DNA from: Gnetum montanum
Lineage: Eukaryota; Streptophyta; Gnetopsida; Gnetales; Gnetaceae
Direction of reading: 5' to 3'
Length of the DNA stretch: 64,000 nt
NCBI GenBank assembly: GCA_015680685.1
Contig: MNCI01010753.1
Coordinates: forward strand, 66,480 to 130,479
The translations under genes were made by a program, and so were the position numbers. The stretch's first letter is position 1; each line of letters begins with the position of its first letter. Shown one piece after another: positions 1 to 11,509 of the stretch. Under the pieces are notes generated by a model, which ran no database searches, was not told where the DNA came from, and saw only the letters and a program-made list of their open reading frames with translations.

Positions 1-1844
1 GAAAACAACCAATTTTTTGCACCCGTTATTACTACCCCTTTAAGTACTGGTAACAACCGGCTGTAAGAACCCCCCACCCCTTTATTGTTCAACCTCCCGT
101 TGTTTTGTTTATGATTTGAATGTCCATTGTATAAAACCAGTTGAAGCCTACTAGCTTGCAACCACTGGTTGGGCTCAAAATACCAAAGACAGTTTGGTCA
201 ATTGTGAGCACCAATGACCCAGCGTTCAGGACATTTTGGGTTATGAAAAGGTTTATTTGAAAATGATGATATGGTTAAATTTATTTTAAAACTGAGTGTG
301 CATGTGGGCTTTGAATGATGTGGAGTCTACCTCAGTAGAGTCCAAAAGGACCTGTTCCACAAGCTTCCTAAGAAAAATTCAACTTAGAAGCAAGAACAAG
401 ACAATGAATTGGCAGAAACTCCCCTTTTTATAAGAAAACTCTCAAAATGTAGATTATTACATCAGAGATGAGGTGCCAAGCTCAATTGACAACTCTTCTA
501 AGGATCTTAGAGGCCACACATGTCCCCTCTCAATCCTCAATTGCTCACAATGGAGCTAAAGCTCAAGACAAGACAGTTATAAGAGATTCACTCAACCTCT
601 CTCAAGTGCTCTCCCTTGCCTCTCACTCAAACTCTTCTTGCACAAGATCACAAAAGACCAGCCTTCTCTCTTGGACTAGCCTTCTCCTTGAGACTAACCT
701 GTTTCCTCTTATTAGCCTTAGGCCTTTAATGTCTTTTTATAGTTTCTTGGTGCAACCTTTCATCTTCCCTCTAATTTGCCATTCAATTTGATGTCCATTA
801 AAATCCGTATGAGACACTTTGGATAAATAGGAGATGTCTTTCCTGAGTGTAGAGATGTTAGAGGAGACATCTTGGAATTGGGGGAGACGTCTTGCCTGCC
901 AGGGCCAAAAATAAAGATGCTTGTTTTAATGTCTAGAACCTCCAGATGCCTCCAAACAAGTCCCCATAGATCCCTGAACCCCCTAAGCTCATCAAAATGA
1001 GCCCAAAACACCCCCAAACATGCTAAAACAGCTTGGAATCATCATCAAAAGGTCAACACAAGAAGACACACACAAACAGCATGCACACATATCCAAAATA
1101 CATTGAGGATTACAGAAGGGCTGGGTGATGTCCTCATCATTGAATGTTCTGTGTTGAATCCACTGACATAAACTTAAAAGTCAGAGCTTTGTGTTTTATG
1201 CAATTTGACAGTATTATCATTCCTGTATTTTTTTTATGATGCAACATTTTATAAATTTTTTTGGGAATTATAATAGTCTGAATCATAGAAGATGGTTAAA
1301 CATTCATATAGTAATGCATATTCAATTGCTTGAACTGCTTGAACAGTGTGCTTTTGTTACTTCTTGTAACTTATTTAAAATTTCAGATTTACTAACACAT
1401 CAAATTGAAAATTAGGTGTTATTCTTTTGCATATATTTCTGGTATCATTATTAATGGGTGAAATGTCCATGTATCATAGATGATTCATGACTCTGTCTTA
1501 TCTTTTTTGATTCATAAAATTCAAACCTGAGAGCATTGCTTTTACAAGTTTTTATGATATCATCATTTATGGCTAAAATTGTGTCATCCATGCAACATTT
1601 GAAACTGTGGTAATAATGAGGTATTAGTTTAGTTGTAAGAACCTTGATACGGAAACTCTATATCACAGATTTGATTCCAATGGACAACACTGAGTTATGT
1701 ATTAAAAATTTCCATAAAAGGAATTCTAAAATTGTTCTGTCAGATAAATCAAAAAGGATAGTGGACATAAGTAAAATTTCAGTTTTAGTTTTCACTTTTA
1801 GTATATCAACAGGATTTTTTTTATTGTTTTTTTTATGGGAACAG
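1..1844. other. Upstream or intronic stretch, no exon recognised
   Basis: This AT-rich stretch precedes the first recognisable exon of the NEN-like gene. The exon starting at 1845 needs an upstream exon ending in a single G, and I found no segment here encoding the expected first exonuclease motif (F-D-x-E-T type). The stretch is therefore most likely part of a long first intron. Its middle part (about 300-1054) looks transposon-derived. Small open frames at 468-791 and 760-1017 resemble no protein I know. Confidence 0.5.
790..1054 (-). repeat. Probable fragment of an E-family (copia-type) LTR
   Basis: Several copies of the AGATGTCTT / AGACATCTT / AGACGTCTT palindrome occur at about 830-895, as in the E-family LTRs at 46.6-47.6, 51.9-53.0 and 62.6-63.9 kb. 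The stretch ends at 1054 with AAAAGGTCAACA, the same terminus as the E LTR ending at 53047. The other end was not located and similarity in between is weak. It may be an older or related LTR inside the NEN intron. Confidence 0.35.
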
Positions 1845-4058
1845 GTAGAGTATGGGCAGGACATAACATATTAGCATTTGATTGTTTGCGGATTAAGGAA
1901 GCATTTGAGGAGATTGGAAGGGAGCCACCTGTAGCCAAGGGATTTATTGATTCTCTTCATTTATTACGACAGAAATTTGGCCCTAGAGCAGGCAATATGA
2001 AGGTAAGCATTTCATTATTTTAAACTTTTTAGAACATTTTTTCAGGTTAGGATTAAGGGGTAGGTATTTAAAATGTTGAATTTTTATTGATTGCTACAAA
2101 TATTCAGATACAGTTTACTTAGCTAAACATGCTTCATATTAAAACACCAAAAACAAAAACAAAAAAAAATTATGGAGGCAGTGACCTAGTAGACTCTAAA
2201 AATTTGCATGCAACAGTATTTCTTTTAAAACCTTCTGAACTAAATTTATGTCTACAACTGATTCTGGTTTGCATGTTTGGGGACAATCAGATGGCATCAT
2301 TGGCGTGTTATTTTGGACTTGGAAGCCAGAAACATAGGTAGCTTTCAGCTATTTTCAGTGGCTTGCTTGTTGATAGTCACTTGAATAGTTTTGCATGACA
2401 CTTGGAATGCTGACATCTGTTTTATGTGTTGACAGAAGCATTGATGATATTCGAATGAACCTGGAAGTATTGAAATCTTGTGCAACGGTACTATTCTTAG
2501 TAAGTATTGTTTAGATTACTTCATGGTTGATACATGACTTAAAGAAATAATTGAAATGGAACTCTATCTGCTCGGCTTATGTTAGATTCTATGGATCCTG
2601 ATATCCTGTTATGTTACGTAATTAGGAGTCAAATTTCACAGATGTGTTACAAGTTGATGATTATTTTACACCAAAGAAATCAGAAACACCGAATTCTTCC
2701 AATAGTAGATCTAGTCGTAAGAAGAAATCTTCCGTCCAAGTACCTTCCGAAGAGAGAGCACAGTTAATAATGAGAGAAGAAAGATCATGTCTGGCCAAGG
2801 AAGTCAAAAATAATTTGTGTGCACATAATTTAGCAGGTAGTATTCCAAGTGTTAGATCTTGTAGCAGGGAGATATCTGTAGACGGAGAGACTTCTGAAGG
2901 GAGGGAAAAGTTATTGGGACAAGAAACATTGTGTCTAGACACGAAAGTTAAAAATGATCCGTATGATGTACATAGTTTAGCAGGTGCAATTCCCCGGACA
3001 AAACATGAATCAGAAGATTCTTTGATAAGCAGGAGCGAAAATAAAGAGGATGATTTAGGAGAAGCTAATTCCAAAGAGAACATGAAAGTATGGTCAAGAG
3101 AGGAATCACCACTTGCAAACCAATTTGTCCAAGAAATTTCCAACATTTCCGTCGATCCTATAAGCAAGAATTCAGATATTTGTGAAAGGGTATTGTTTAC
3201 CTCCCCAGAACCAGACATTTTAAGAGCAGAGAGTTTTGGTAGCCCACAAAGTTGTCCAAATGCTCTTCCAGACTTGGAAGACAAGTCCAACCAGGAAGAC
3301 CAAGAGGTTACACCGTCTGAGATTTTTTTGGAACCCACGGAGATTTCTATTACTTCCTTGAAAACTACATTTATTAGTCGTTGGAGAGGTCAGAAAATGA
3401 TGATATTGCACAAAGATGTTTCACTGAAAATGCATTGTAGAGAGATGAAAATCAGGTTTAACATAAGCAGAAAGTATTTTAATCCAGCAAAGAGTCCACG
3501 ATTGTCATTTGTTGTTGAACCTTCTTCAGAAAGCTGCCATCTTATGAATGCATTTGACATCCTTGCCAAAGAATCATTCCTTAAGTCAAGTAGTGAATCT
3601 TTATGGAGGCCTTTGCTCCCAACGGAAGATGGATTTGCAAAAGCTGGTCCTGCTGTACGAATACAGTAAGTTTTCTCAACCTTGGCTTTCTATTTTATTT
3701 TTTGGATGTAATTTCCATGTTGAAGCATTTCTTTAAAATGTTGTAGTTTCTGGAACTGTATGAATATATTCAAATGTAAGGTTTGCAAGTATGCTTCCAT
3801 ACCTTTATTGTTGTCAACCATTGCAGCATTGGAACTACGGGCATTGGAGAAACTGCGCAGTATTTAACAAAAATTAATAGAAAAGATTCAACAGGACGCA
3901 TTGAGGAGATGACTTTTGAGAAAGTTGACATTGGTAAATTGGATGAGCTGATTGTACCTGGAAGATTGATTGATGCTGCATGTAGCTTTGATATCTTTGA
4001 TTATCAGGGGAGTGCAGGGATTCGCGTTATCGCTAAGATACTGACAGTGAGGTGTTGA
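1845..4058 (+). CDS. NEN-like DEDDh exonuclease, 3' five exons (5' partial)
   Basis: Exons are 1845-2002, 2291-2337, 2436-2499, 2626-3665 and 3827-4058, all with AG/GT borders and preserved phase; TGA is at 4056-4058. They encode about 512 residues. The N-terminal part is an exonuclease fold: GHNILAFD gives the Exo II motif, and HRSIDD, formed across the 2337/2436 junction, gives the H-x4-D of Exo III. A long acidic Ser/Glu-rich linker follows (about 2690-3330), then a conserved C-terminal domain (about 3343-4055) typical of plant NEN proteins. In Arabidopsis, NEN1-4 act downstream of NAC45/86 in nuclear breakdown during sieve-element differentiation; that role is inferred here from similarity. 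The Exo I motif should lie in an exon outside the window. No internal stop or frameshift is seen, so the gene may be functional. The linker seems longer than in Arabidopsis. The antisense open frame 2661-3338 is a shadow of the large exon. Confidence 0.88.
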
Positions 4059-5072
4059 CTTTCTAATCCTTGATTTCTAATAAGAAGGAACTGGTGCTAT
4101 TTGGGCATTCAGCTTCTTTGAATCTTAGATGTAGAAGGCGTTTGATTTTGTATACAATTTTGCTAATAAAAATGATAATATTGTTTTTAAGTAGCTCTTT
4201 TATGTGGAGGCTCAATGCTTGTCTTGTTAAGCAGGGTCTTGGCAGAGCAAGTAGATGACAAGGAACTGTCTAGAATCATGATAATCAAAGTCATAAAAAA
4301 CTAAGAGATTTCTATCAATTTAATTGAAAAAACATTGCAAACAATCTAAAATTTATATATTCAAGATACAATGCTTGCAATTAGTCTTCAGTTGCATCAT
4401 GAAAACTTGATTATGTAGTGGCAACATTAGTTATTAATCTTATAAAAGGTTCGACTTGTGACTTCATCACACAAGTTACAAGTTCAAATCCAATGGGTTA
4501 TGTCGAGGTACGATTCTGTTATATGAATTATCAATGAATTATTTGGGGGTTAACACTTCATCCATGTCCTATGAATCATGTAATTTTTTTTGTAGTTATC
4601 AACAAAATAAATGCATAACAATAAAACCTTGATTTAGGAATGCATAACAATAAAACCTTGATTTAGGATGAAACACAAGAGGTGTTGAGGCATACGTCAA
4701 ATCTTGGTTACCTTCAGAAGGAGGAGTTACACATACATGTACCATAATTTTTAAAAGCAACTTGTTTATCAGTTACCTTTTAACATGAATTTTGGGGCTA
4801 TTCAAATAAGAATAATCCTTTACTTACATCAAACATACTTTAGAATATTGTCATTCTTTACCATTTTTGTTAACTTTGTTAGTCTTTTGTCTATAGTTTA
4901 ATCCAAGTTGTTTCACTAGATTGGCAAACCTTTGCATAGAATGAGAATTTGATTACAAACTTAACAACAATGAAATGTTATTAACAAAGTAATTATGCAG
5001 AAGAAAATTTATCAATGGATTAACTAAATTCATCGGGGACTTTTGTGTTGTGAAATTGTTAATAAGACTAAG
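4059..5072 (+). other. 3' UTR and downstream flank of the NEN-like gene
   Basis: AATAAA at 4165-4170, about 107 bases after the stop, is a plausible poly(A) signal. The rest is AT-rich and non-coding. Around 4440-4500 a segment containing AGTTCAAATCC resembles a pol III B box, but no clear A box or tail was found. A 29-bp tandem duplication lies at 4612-4669. No gene is seen. Confidence 0.4.
4612..4669. repeat. 29-bp tandem duplication
   Basis: Two head-to-tail copies, 4612-4640 and 4641-4669, differ only at the last base. The near identity suggests a recent slippage event downstream of the NEN-like gene. Confidence 0.9.
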
Positions 5073-5715
5073 ATGTGTTCAAAGAACTAGCTAAGGGCTT
5101 TTTAGCTTAGTTACTTTGTAATGCAAATGATTAGTTTTGCAATGTAACTAGTAGGTGCTACATTGTACCTAAGCTTTTAGGCTTCCAATTAGCTTAGTAG
5201 CCAATGTGGGATAAAAGTTAACTTCTCAATCTTCTTCTTCATTGACAAGTAGATAATTCAAAGTCATAATTCCAAGTCATGGGTTACTTGAGCTAGATTG
5301 TTGTTACGTGGCTACATTTTTGTTGTGTTGGGCTACTATTTCATAGCTATAGCTCATTGCACTAGTTATTGTTTGTGTATGCTGAGTCTCCCACAAGTTG
5401 TTATGATAACATAAATGTGGGTTTTACTGTGGATTGTGGTCAAGTTTTATTCCTTACTACAAGCTCATCATGGGTCACGACCAAGCTGAAGACATTAACC
5501 ATGGGTTGTGGTTGAAAATCTCACTAGATTTCTACTAGAGTTGTACCCAAGTCATGGAGGACTTATGGTGGGATGTTCATTTTCTATTATGGAACATGGT
5601 TTGTGATGAGGACATCAACCTATCTTTGATGTATTTTGTATCCTCAATGTCTCTAGGAGTTACATGGATCATGTTCGTGTTTGTATCTTTTACTGGATTC
5701 ATTTATAATATCTAT
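5073..5715 (+). repeat. Candidate left part of element D 5' LTR
   Basis: This stretch joins 20886 once element A is removed, because A is flanked by TCTAT (5711-5715) and TCTAC (20886-20890). The joined sequence leads to a tRNA-Met-type PBS at 21606, so an LTR must end there. A start near the TGTG at about 5073 is a guess; no second LTR of D is inside the window to confirm it. Open frames such as 5554-5739 match nothing I know. Confidence 0.35.
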
Positions 5716-6334
5716 TGTATCATCCCCATTCCCAAATGATGTTGTTGCATAACAACGATGGTGCCTTTTTATAACAAGTGTTATTGTTATCGTAACAAGA
5801 CCCAAAATGGCATGTTGTAATTGAGACTCGCAAGGGTGCATTATAATAATAGACATCTCTCTTGAGGTGACCTTTGGGGTTTGACCTAAGGCATTTATAC
5901 CCAGGCTTAGAGGTTGTGTCAGCATGGGGGTGGCAGAGCCAGTAAAGGCAAGTCACGGGAGCCAAGTAAAATGGGACAAGAAGTAGACTGGCCATCCCTT
6001 CTGGCTGATTGTAGGCCTAACCATGGTGGTAGTGCTAGATTGCCTTTAAGGGGATAGATGCTGAAGGAAGAAAACCCCAAGGAACACTCTTAGAGCATTA
6101 TCCAGATACTCTATTCTGCATCAACAAAGCATTGTTTACTCNTATCCAGATACTCTATTCTGCATCAACAAAGCATTGTTTACTCTTTTCTTCTGCATTT
6201 TTCCTATTATTTCTTTTACACATAATATCGAATGTTACATATATTTAACGTTTGGTATATTGTCTTCTTACGCAGAATGTATTATATAACATATATTTGA
6301 CATTTGCCATGACATTTGGGAATGGGATGTCACA
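5716..6334 (+). repeat. Element A 5' LTR
   Basis: It starts TGTATCATCCCCATTCCC and ends GGGATGTCACA, pairing with the copy at 20323-20885 over the whole length. It is longer than its partner partly because of a 43-bp duplication around a single N at 6142. Its open frames (5653-5925, 5720-5995, 6245-6439, 6316-6507) are not genes. Confidence 0.88.
6099..6185. other. Single-N junction between two identical 43-bp copies
   Basis: Bases 6099-6141 and 6143-6185 are identical and separated by one N at 6142. The partner LTR at about 20700-20740 has the segment only once. This looks like a scaffold join where overlapping contig ends were not merged, not a biological duplication. Confidence 0.85.
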
Positions 6335-6349
6335 ATTTATATTGGAGCA
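6335..6349 (+). promoter_or_regulatory. Degraded primer-binding site of element A
   Basis: The sequence right after the left LTR (TTTATATTGGAGC) agrees at about 9 of 13 positions with the plant tRNA-Met PBS TTGGTATCAGAGC. Its position supports the LTR boundary, but the match alone is weak. Confidence 0.5.
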
Positions 6350-7440
6350 AATCACTATCCAAGGGCCATTCAAAACCACGGGCCAACTACAATGTGAATC
6401 TGATGATGAACCATGAAGCCATGACACAAGGAAAGTCATTGATTATCACTAGATGCATCTTATGTTTGAGGTGTAAGCTAGAACATATCTTTCCATTGAT
6501 TCCATGAACAATGGATCAAGCATCTACAAAACACATAGATCCCACCAACCAACAAAATTCTTTCATGGATGTCATTAACTAATGAAGATCTGATTACACC
6601 TCATCTTATCAATTGCAAGAGATGTTGGTAAGATATACACCGATCTAGGTAACTCTTACCCATCTTAATACTACAAATATTAATTGAATTAAGGTCATTA
6701 TTAAGTTTCTCCCAAAAAGTTAGTAACCATGACATGAATTGATCTTATTTTGTTGAAAGTGGTTAACGCTTGTAACTTGGCATTATTCATTTTACCTAAA
6801 ATCTATGCATTAGCAAATTCAAGGGATTCAATCTAATATCATCTCATTCCAACTTAACCAATAAAAGCTATCGCTACGAGACCTATGGGGAAACCAATAC
6901 TTAGTGAATGATGTTGTCATAATCTTCTCCTTAGTACCTTATTAGGGTATAACCATGATATGAGAAGATATAACCATCATAGTTAAAATATAAGGTATAA
7001 ATATTATATTTGTATCCTAGTGTTGGTACATCATTTACAATAAAATCCAAGTAATCTAAAAGATCTAAAGTTACCCATACGTTAGCTTAGTAATGTCAGT
7101 TCCTCATTATAGGTTATTTTGGTCCTCTTAATTTTTAAAATTTTAATTTTATTTTTGAATCCTAAGACTATGACCAATGCATAATACTTGTTGAGACAAT
7201 TCCAATGGTACAAATTTTGTCTTGAACAAACTTACGATTTAAGAGATATTGATGTTTAAAGTTTCTCATTATGTGTGCATTAAAATAATATTAATTTATT
7301 ATTATAATTATAAATATTAAAAAAAGGGGTGGAGTGGGAGGTCATGGGTTCAAACCCAGGTTGCCCCTAATTTAAAATATTTTTTTAATTTAGTTTAAAA
7401 AGTTACTAAAATAATAATAATAATAAAATCGAGGTCCTAA
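6350..7440 (+). other. Element A internal region, unrecognised
   Basis: AT-rich sequence with many stops and no recognisable retroviral domain. A short frame starting near the ATG at 6511 could be a leftover of gag, but nothing supports it beyond position. At 7321-7372 a motif with GGGTTCAAACCC resembles a tRNA T-arm or pol III B box, followed by an AT-rich stretch and AAT repeats; a SINE remnant is possible. Confidence 0.35.
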
Positions 7441-8240
7441 GGGCTAGGGCCATAGTCGGTGATAGCAAGGCCTACCATGCCATTGTCTGGTAGGATCATA
7501 AGCCCCAACGATTGGGCCAATGGCCAAGTAGAAGCCCCACCACTCTACATTGCCCTCCACCATGTTGTATCATGCTCTATCACACCAACACTACTCACTT
7601 CTTGCCATCGTTCACCTCAGCTGTGCTGTTTATTGCCACCATGCACGTCCTTGGTTGCTTTCCATGCCACCATTGTCCGCTAGCACTATGGATAATGGCC
7701 CCTTCTAATGCTCTGAAGACATCAACATTGTCATAGATAACGGTCCCTTCTGATGCTCTGCAAATACCAATGGTGCCATAGATAACTTCTCCTTTCAACA
7801 CTCTCCAGACACTAACGGCATCACAAATAACTGTCCCATTTGGTGCCCTCTAGCCTACTAAAAACCCTCACAACAACAATGCGTGTTGGCTCTGTCTGGG
7901 CCACGTAGCCCTTGCATGGGCCACATAGGCCTTGCTTGGGCCCTCACACGGGCTACATAGGCCTTTGCCCAGGCCATGTAGGCCAAAAAAATTCCTCCTC
8001 TGCTTCCGATGCTACCGCCTCTAAACCCGATGCTACCATTGCACTGAAACTTCACTATTGTGCAGAGACCCAACCATTGTGTAGGCTGCCATTGCCCATG
8101 CAGCACCAACTAGTGTAGTGCTACCATTGTCTTCCTCTAGCAAGCCTGCTCATCATTCCTGTGCCATTGCAGCCGTTGCTAACTGACTACTACTCTTGCC
8201 ATCATTTCTATCCTACTGGTGATGAAAAATTTTTCATTAA
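7441..8240. other. GC-richer island of unknown origin inside element A
   Basis: This block is clearly richer in G and C than its surroundings. It has a 45-bp tandem repeat (7691-7850) and an imperfect repeat of GGGCCACATAGGCCTTGC type at about 7905-7985. Open frames exist on both strands (7459-7683 and 7512-7736 on +, 7595-7801 and 7858-8109 on -), none with known similarity. The composition change suggests a second captured sequence beside the deadenylase copy. Confidence 0.45.
7691..7850 (-). repeat. 45-bp tandem repeat (15-codon protein-like repeat)
   Basis: Units are 7691-7735, 7736-7780, 7781-7825 and a partial 7826-7850. On the minus strand the period keeps the reading frame and gives a 15-residue repeat of pattern G-x-V-I-x-x-x-x-x-V-x-R-A/V-x-x; for example, GTVIYDNVDVFRALE follows GEVIYGTIGICRASE. 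Divergence between units with the frame preserved suggests descent from a coding repeat. The protein family is not recognised. Confidence 0.7.
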
Positions 8241-8269
8241 CTGATGAAAAATTCAAAATTTCAGTCAAT

Positions 8270-9139
8270 TAATGGGAAAAGTCAACATACAATGTGCTTG
8301 CAAGATCCTTAGAGAGTAAGAAACAATAGCTGCTATGTCCACCATGGGCCTTGGATTGGTATGAGTATCAATACCCACACATATTAGCAGAGTTACAAGA
8401 TTTGGATGCTGATGTCTTATGCCTACAAGAAGCCTTGCCATGGTAATTTCTATATCAATTCCAACTAGACTTGGAAAAGATGGGATACATAGGTATTTAC
8501 AAACAAAAAGATTCTTATGGAAGTTCTTCTTTCGAGCCATACAAATTAGCCTATTGTAGAAATCACAACTTGGATGGTTGCACAATCTTTTATAAAGAAG
8601 CCAAGTTTGAATTAGTACAACGATCTAAATGGAGTTTAGAAAATATGATTTTTAAAATTTTAGAACTTCAAACCATGGAAAAGAAAGAATAGTCAAGATT
8701 TTGTAAAAATCACATAGCCTTGGCAGTAATTCTAAAAATCCAGTTATCAAGAAGATGTGTATGTGTAGTTAACACACATTTGATTGCCAAATCAACATAT
8801 CCAAATGTTAGATTATGTCAAGGGGCATACTTGATTAAGCAAATAAAGGAAAGTTTGAGAAATAAGCTATTTCTTAGATATACTAATCCAGTGTCATTTG
8901 TCCTTTGTGGAGACTTCAATGCAAAAGTTGAAAGTAGTGTTTATCAATTTTTGAAATATTAATGTCTAAAGGAATCCTTGTAAGGTGAACCTAATCTGAA
9001 TAAAATGTTTCCATCAATTTAGCATGAAATTCCATTGGCTAGTGCATATTTTGCTTACTTTGAATCTTCAATAGATAAATCAGATCCCAAAATTCATGAA
9101 CAAATGATGTTGATGGACAGTACTCATCAAGAACCATAG
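8270..9139 (+). pseudogene. CCR4/Angel-type deadenylase (EEP family) retro-copy, 5' part
   Basis: Frame-broken but very recognisable member of the endonuclease/exonuclease/phosphatase family that includes the CCR4, Angel and nocturnin mRNA deadenylases. Motifs in order: YNVLA (8288), CPPWALDW, DADVLCLQE with the metal-binding Glu (about 8410-8433), DGC-IFY (about 8573), NTH (about 8770) and GDFN (8909-8920). The spacing is that of a spliced mRNA with no introns, so it is a reverse-transcribed copy. Stops interrupt it, for example after LQEALPW. It lies inside element A in A's orientation, and element F' cuts it at 9139 within the codons for an E-P-Q-F stretch. It continues at 19649. The AG just before 8265 could be an old splice acceptor or chance. 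Confidence 0.82.
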
Positions 9140-10019
9140 TGATGAGTAGTGGAGTAATCCAACACCCAACCATACAAGATACGAGTGTTCATGCATAGCC
9201 TGATAATAATCTATGAATGAGGTAAGGTGAATATGATAGTAATTGGTTCAAGTTTGGAATTGTGTCTTCCCATGTGGAGCTAGTATAATCTATGGATATG
9301 ATTTAGCTCTGAGTGAGGTCTATGATATATTAATGTTGGTAGGCCATATCTCCTAGCTACAATGGCAAATTGTGAAAATGATTCTAAGGGAAATAGTAAA
9401 ACAATCTACTCTAGCCTAGAGTAATGAGCATCCATTCTTGGCTTACTGTACATGCCTTGGGCTCATGTAACCATTATTTGGATTACCAAGTGAGTTTACT
9501 ACTAAGTGAATCAAGTGAACCCACTACTGAGTTACTAAACAATTACACTTAATGCTCGAAATCAATCTTTGTTATTCCACTTTACTATGAACAAGGAAAT
9601 AGCAAAGTACTTAGAAATGTAATTGATTAAACTTGGAAAATAGTAAGAATTATGCTGAGTAAAATAGTAAAGCTAACTAGATGTTGCAATGATGGAAAGT
9701 AATCTCAACCTTTATTTTCGTCATGAACTATGCCCAAGCACACTTCAATCAAATAAAGACTTCAAAAAACTGCTCAACATCACACTATGGGCATTCACTC
9801 TATATTGCTAAACTTATGAAACAAACTACAAGAGTCTACCTTAGGATGAAATGAAAACTTGTTAGACCATGTGCCTAAGTGTCTTATTTATAGGCAGGCA
9901 CATGTGGAGTGATATCGAATATCTAACATTGAAGCTTGTGCCCTGATATATGCAATCCAACATCATGGCTTTAATATTGGATGTCCAATATTGTAGCTGT
10001 TGAAAACCATGATTTATCA
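9140..10019 (-). repeat. Element F' 3' LTR
   Basis: It pairs with 18763-19648; the two share long matched runs (for example the block around 9160-9200 and 18782-18822) with scattered transitions and small gaps. Ends are TGATGAG...TTTATCA on the plus strand. Confidence 0.88.
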
Positions 10020-10239
10020 TACCCCATGACTGATTGAAAACTTGTCCTCAAGTTTAAAAAAATGGGAATATAGTTTCTTACAAAATTGGGAGGTAGATTT
10101 ACATGACACTAACTACTATATACATGACTCTCAAATATTGTAGTGGTATTTTATACAAAGTTTACATACGACATGACATGATAATTTTGACAAAAAATAA
10201 AATTTGGTGAAGCCACATGTAGTCTAGGTGGTTCCTAGT

Positions 10240-11500
10240 AGCAGTGGCTTCTTCGTTGGTTGCTTCCCCTTGTTGTCAGGCTTCTAGAACTTGTATTGAT
10301 TCAAGAGTGCTTGAAGCTTGTCCTCCTCCATTCTTGGGTCATGTACCATCCATGCTTTTTGTGTAATGTGTGATGGAGTGGATACATCCCATGGGCACAA
10401 CAACTGCAGAAACATTAGATTAGCCTTAACATACTAAGTTACAAACTGCCTTCTCTCCTCTTCAAATACTCTAGCCTTCTCACATAATTCATGATAATTA
10501 AACAACCCTCTAGCTAGGTTTGCTACTACATCTTTTTGCCCTTGGTAGCTAGCCTTCATTGCTTCCAATTTAGAGTTTTCCACTTGAAGTTTCTGTAAAG
10601 CATCTTTACACTTTGCAAACTATTTCTCATATAGGATGTATGTGGCTACTACTTGTTGTTCTAGCTCATTTTTGGGCATTCCTAATGTTAACATGGCCAA
10701 GTTAGCATAACTAAGGTTCGCTAACCCCATGTACTCTTTTACATCACCAATTTGTATGTCTTTGTTCTTTACTTCCACTTGGTGAACATTGGCATAGCTA
10801 TCCAAGATGGGCTTCCAGCTAGGATTTTGTGTTGATATGGAGCTGATTCTAGCTTTAGCCATTTGGATCTCTTTTTGATTGATCTACTTGTACATTCCCA
10901 CCTAATCATAGAAGTGTTCTTTGAGCCTTATGTTTCTTTGCCATGTTCTGCCATGCACTGATTTTGATGTCTAATTTCTATCAAATGAGCATACCTCCTC
11001 CATTGAGAAGGTTTTATTTTCTCTTGCAAGGTGGCTCATGTCTTGGTTTATCCTTACCAGTTGTTCTCTTAACTAGTGGATGCTTTATTCTAGCATATTT
11101 TTCTATTTTTCTATAGTGGTCAACCTCATATTGTTAGTAGCAAGCTATTTATTCTCTTCTTGGACTACAATGAGTGCCTTAGCATGTGCATATGTTTGTG
11201 CTTCTGCTACTAAGGCATTTCACACCACTTTCTTCTTCTCTATTACCATTTGTTTATTCTGCTCGATTAGGCAATTCATCTACTCTATTCTGAACTACTA
11301 TATTTGGTCAGGTGCAACGAATTGTGTGGGATCTCTATGTTTAGCTCTCAGGGCTATGAGCTCTTCTTGAAGTATATGGATTTTTCTTCTACATGCTTTG
11401 CCCTGGACTCTGCCATGACCAATTTTCATTTGATAGCAATTAGCTCCAACTGTACTATAGTGACATCACTTTAGATATCAAAAATCGTTGTCATTACTTG
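10240..11500 (-). pseudogene. 3' end of the F' 3' ORF, coiled-coil rich
   Basis: On the minus strand a broken frame rich in K, E, Q and L covers this stretch. It includes the 80-residue open piece at 10620-10862, followed by a segment with ENSKLEAMKA-type heptads. The equivalent part of B (about 54.7-55.9 kb) is also coiled-coil-like, and F has a matching block near 38.4-39.6 kb. The role in Athila/Tat-like elements is unknown. Plus-strand frames at 11080-11370 and 11631-11852 are shadows. Confidence 0.5.
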
Positions 11501-11509
11501 TCCAGTCTA

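Noticed and set aside
2661-3338. 225-codon minus-strand open frame
   Set aside because: It is antisense to the large NEN-like exon, whose plus-strand frame has splice sites and protein similarity.
4440-4530. Possible tRNA or SINE (AGTTCAAATCC)
   Set aside because: No cloverleaf can be formed with it, no convincing A box was found, and no tail or TSD is seen.
5554-5995. Several short hydrophobic frames
   Set aside because: They fall in the presumed D LTR and the A LTR, overlap each other on both strands and resemble nothing known.
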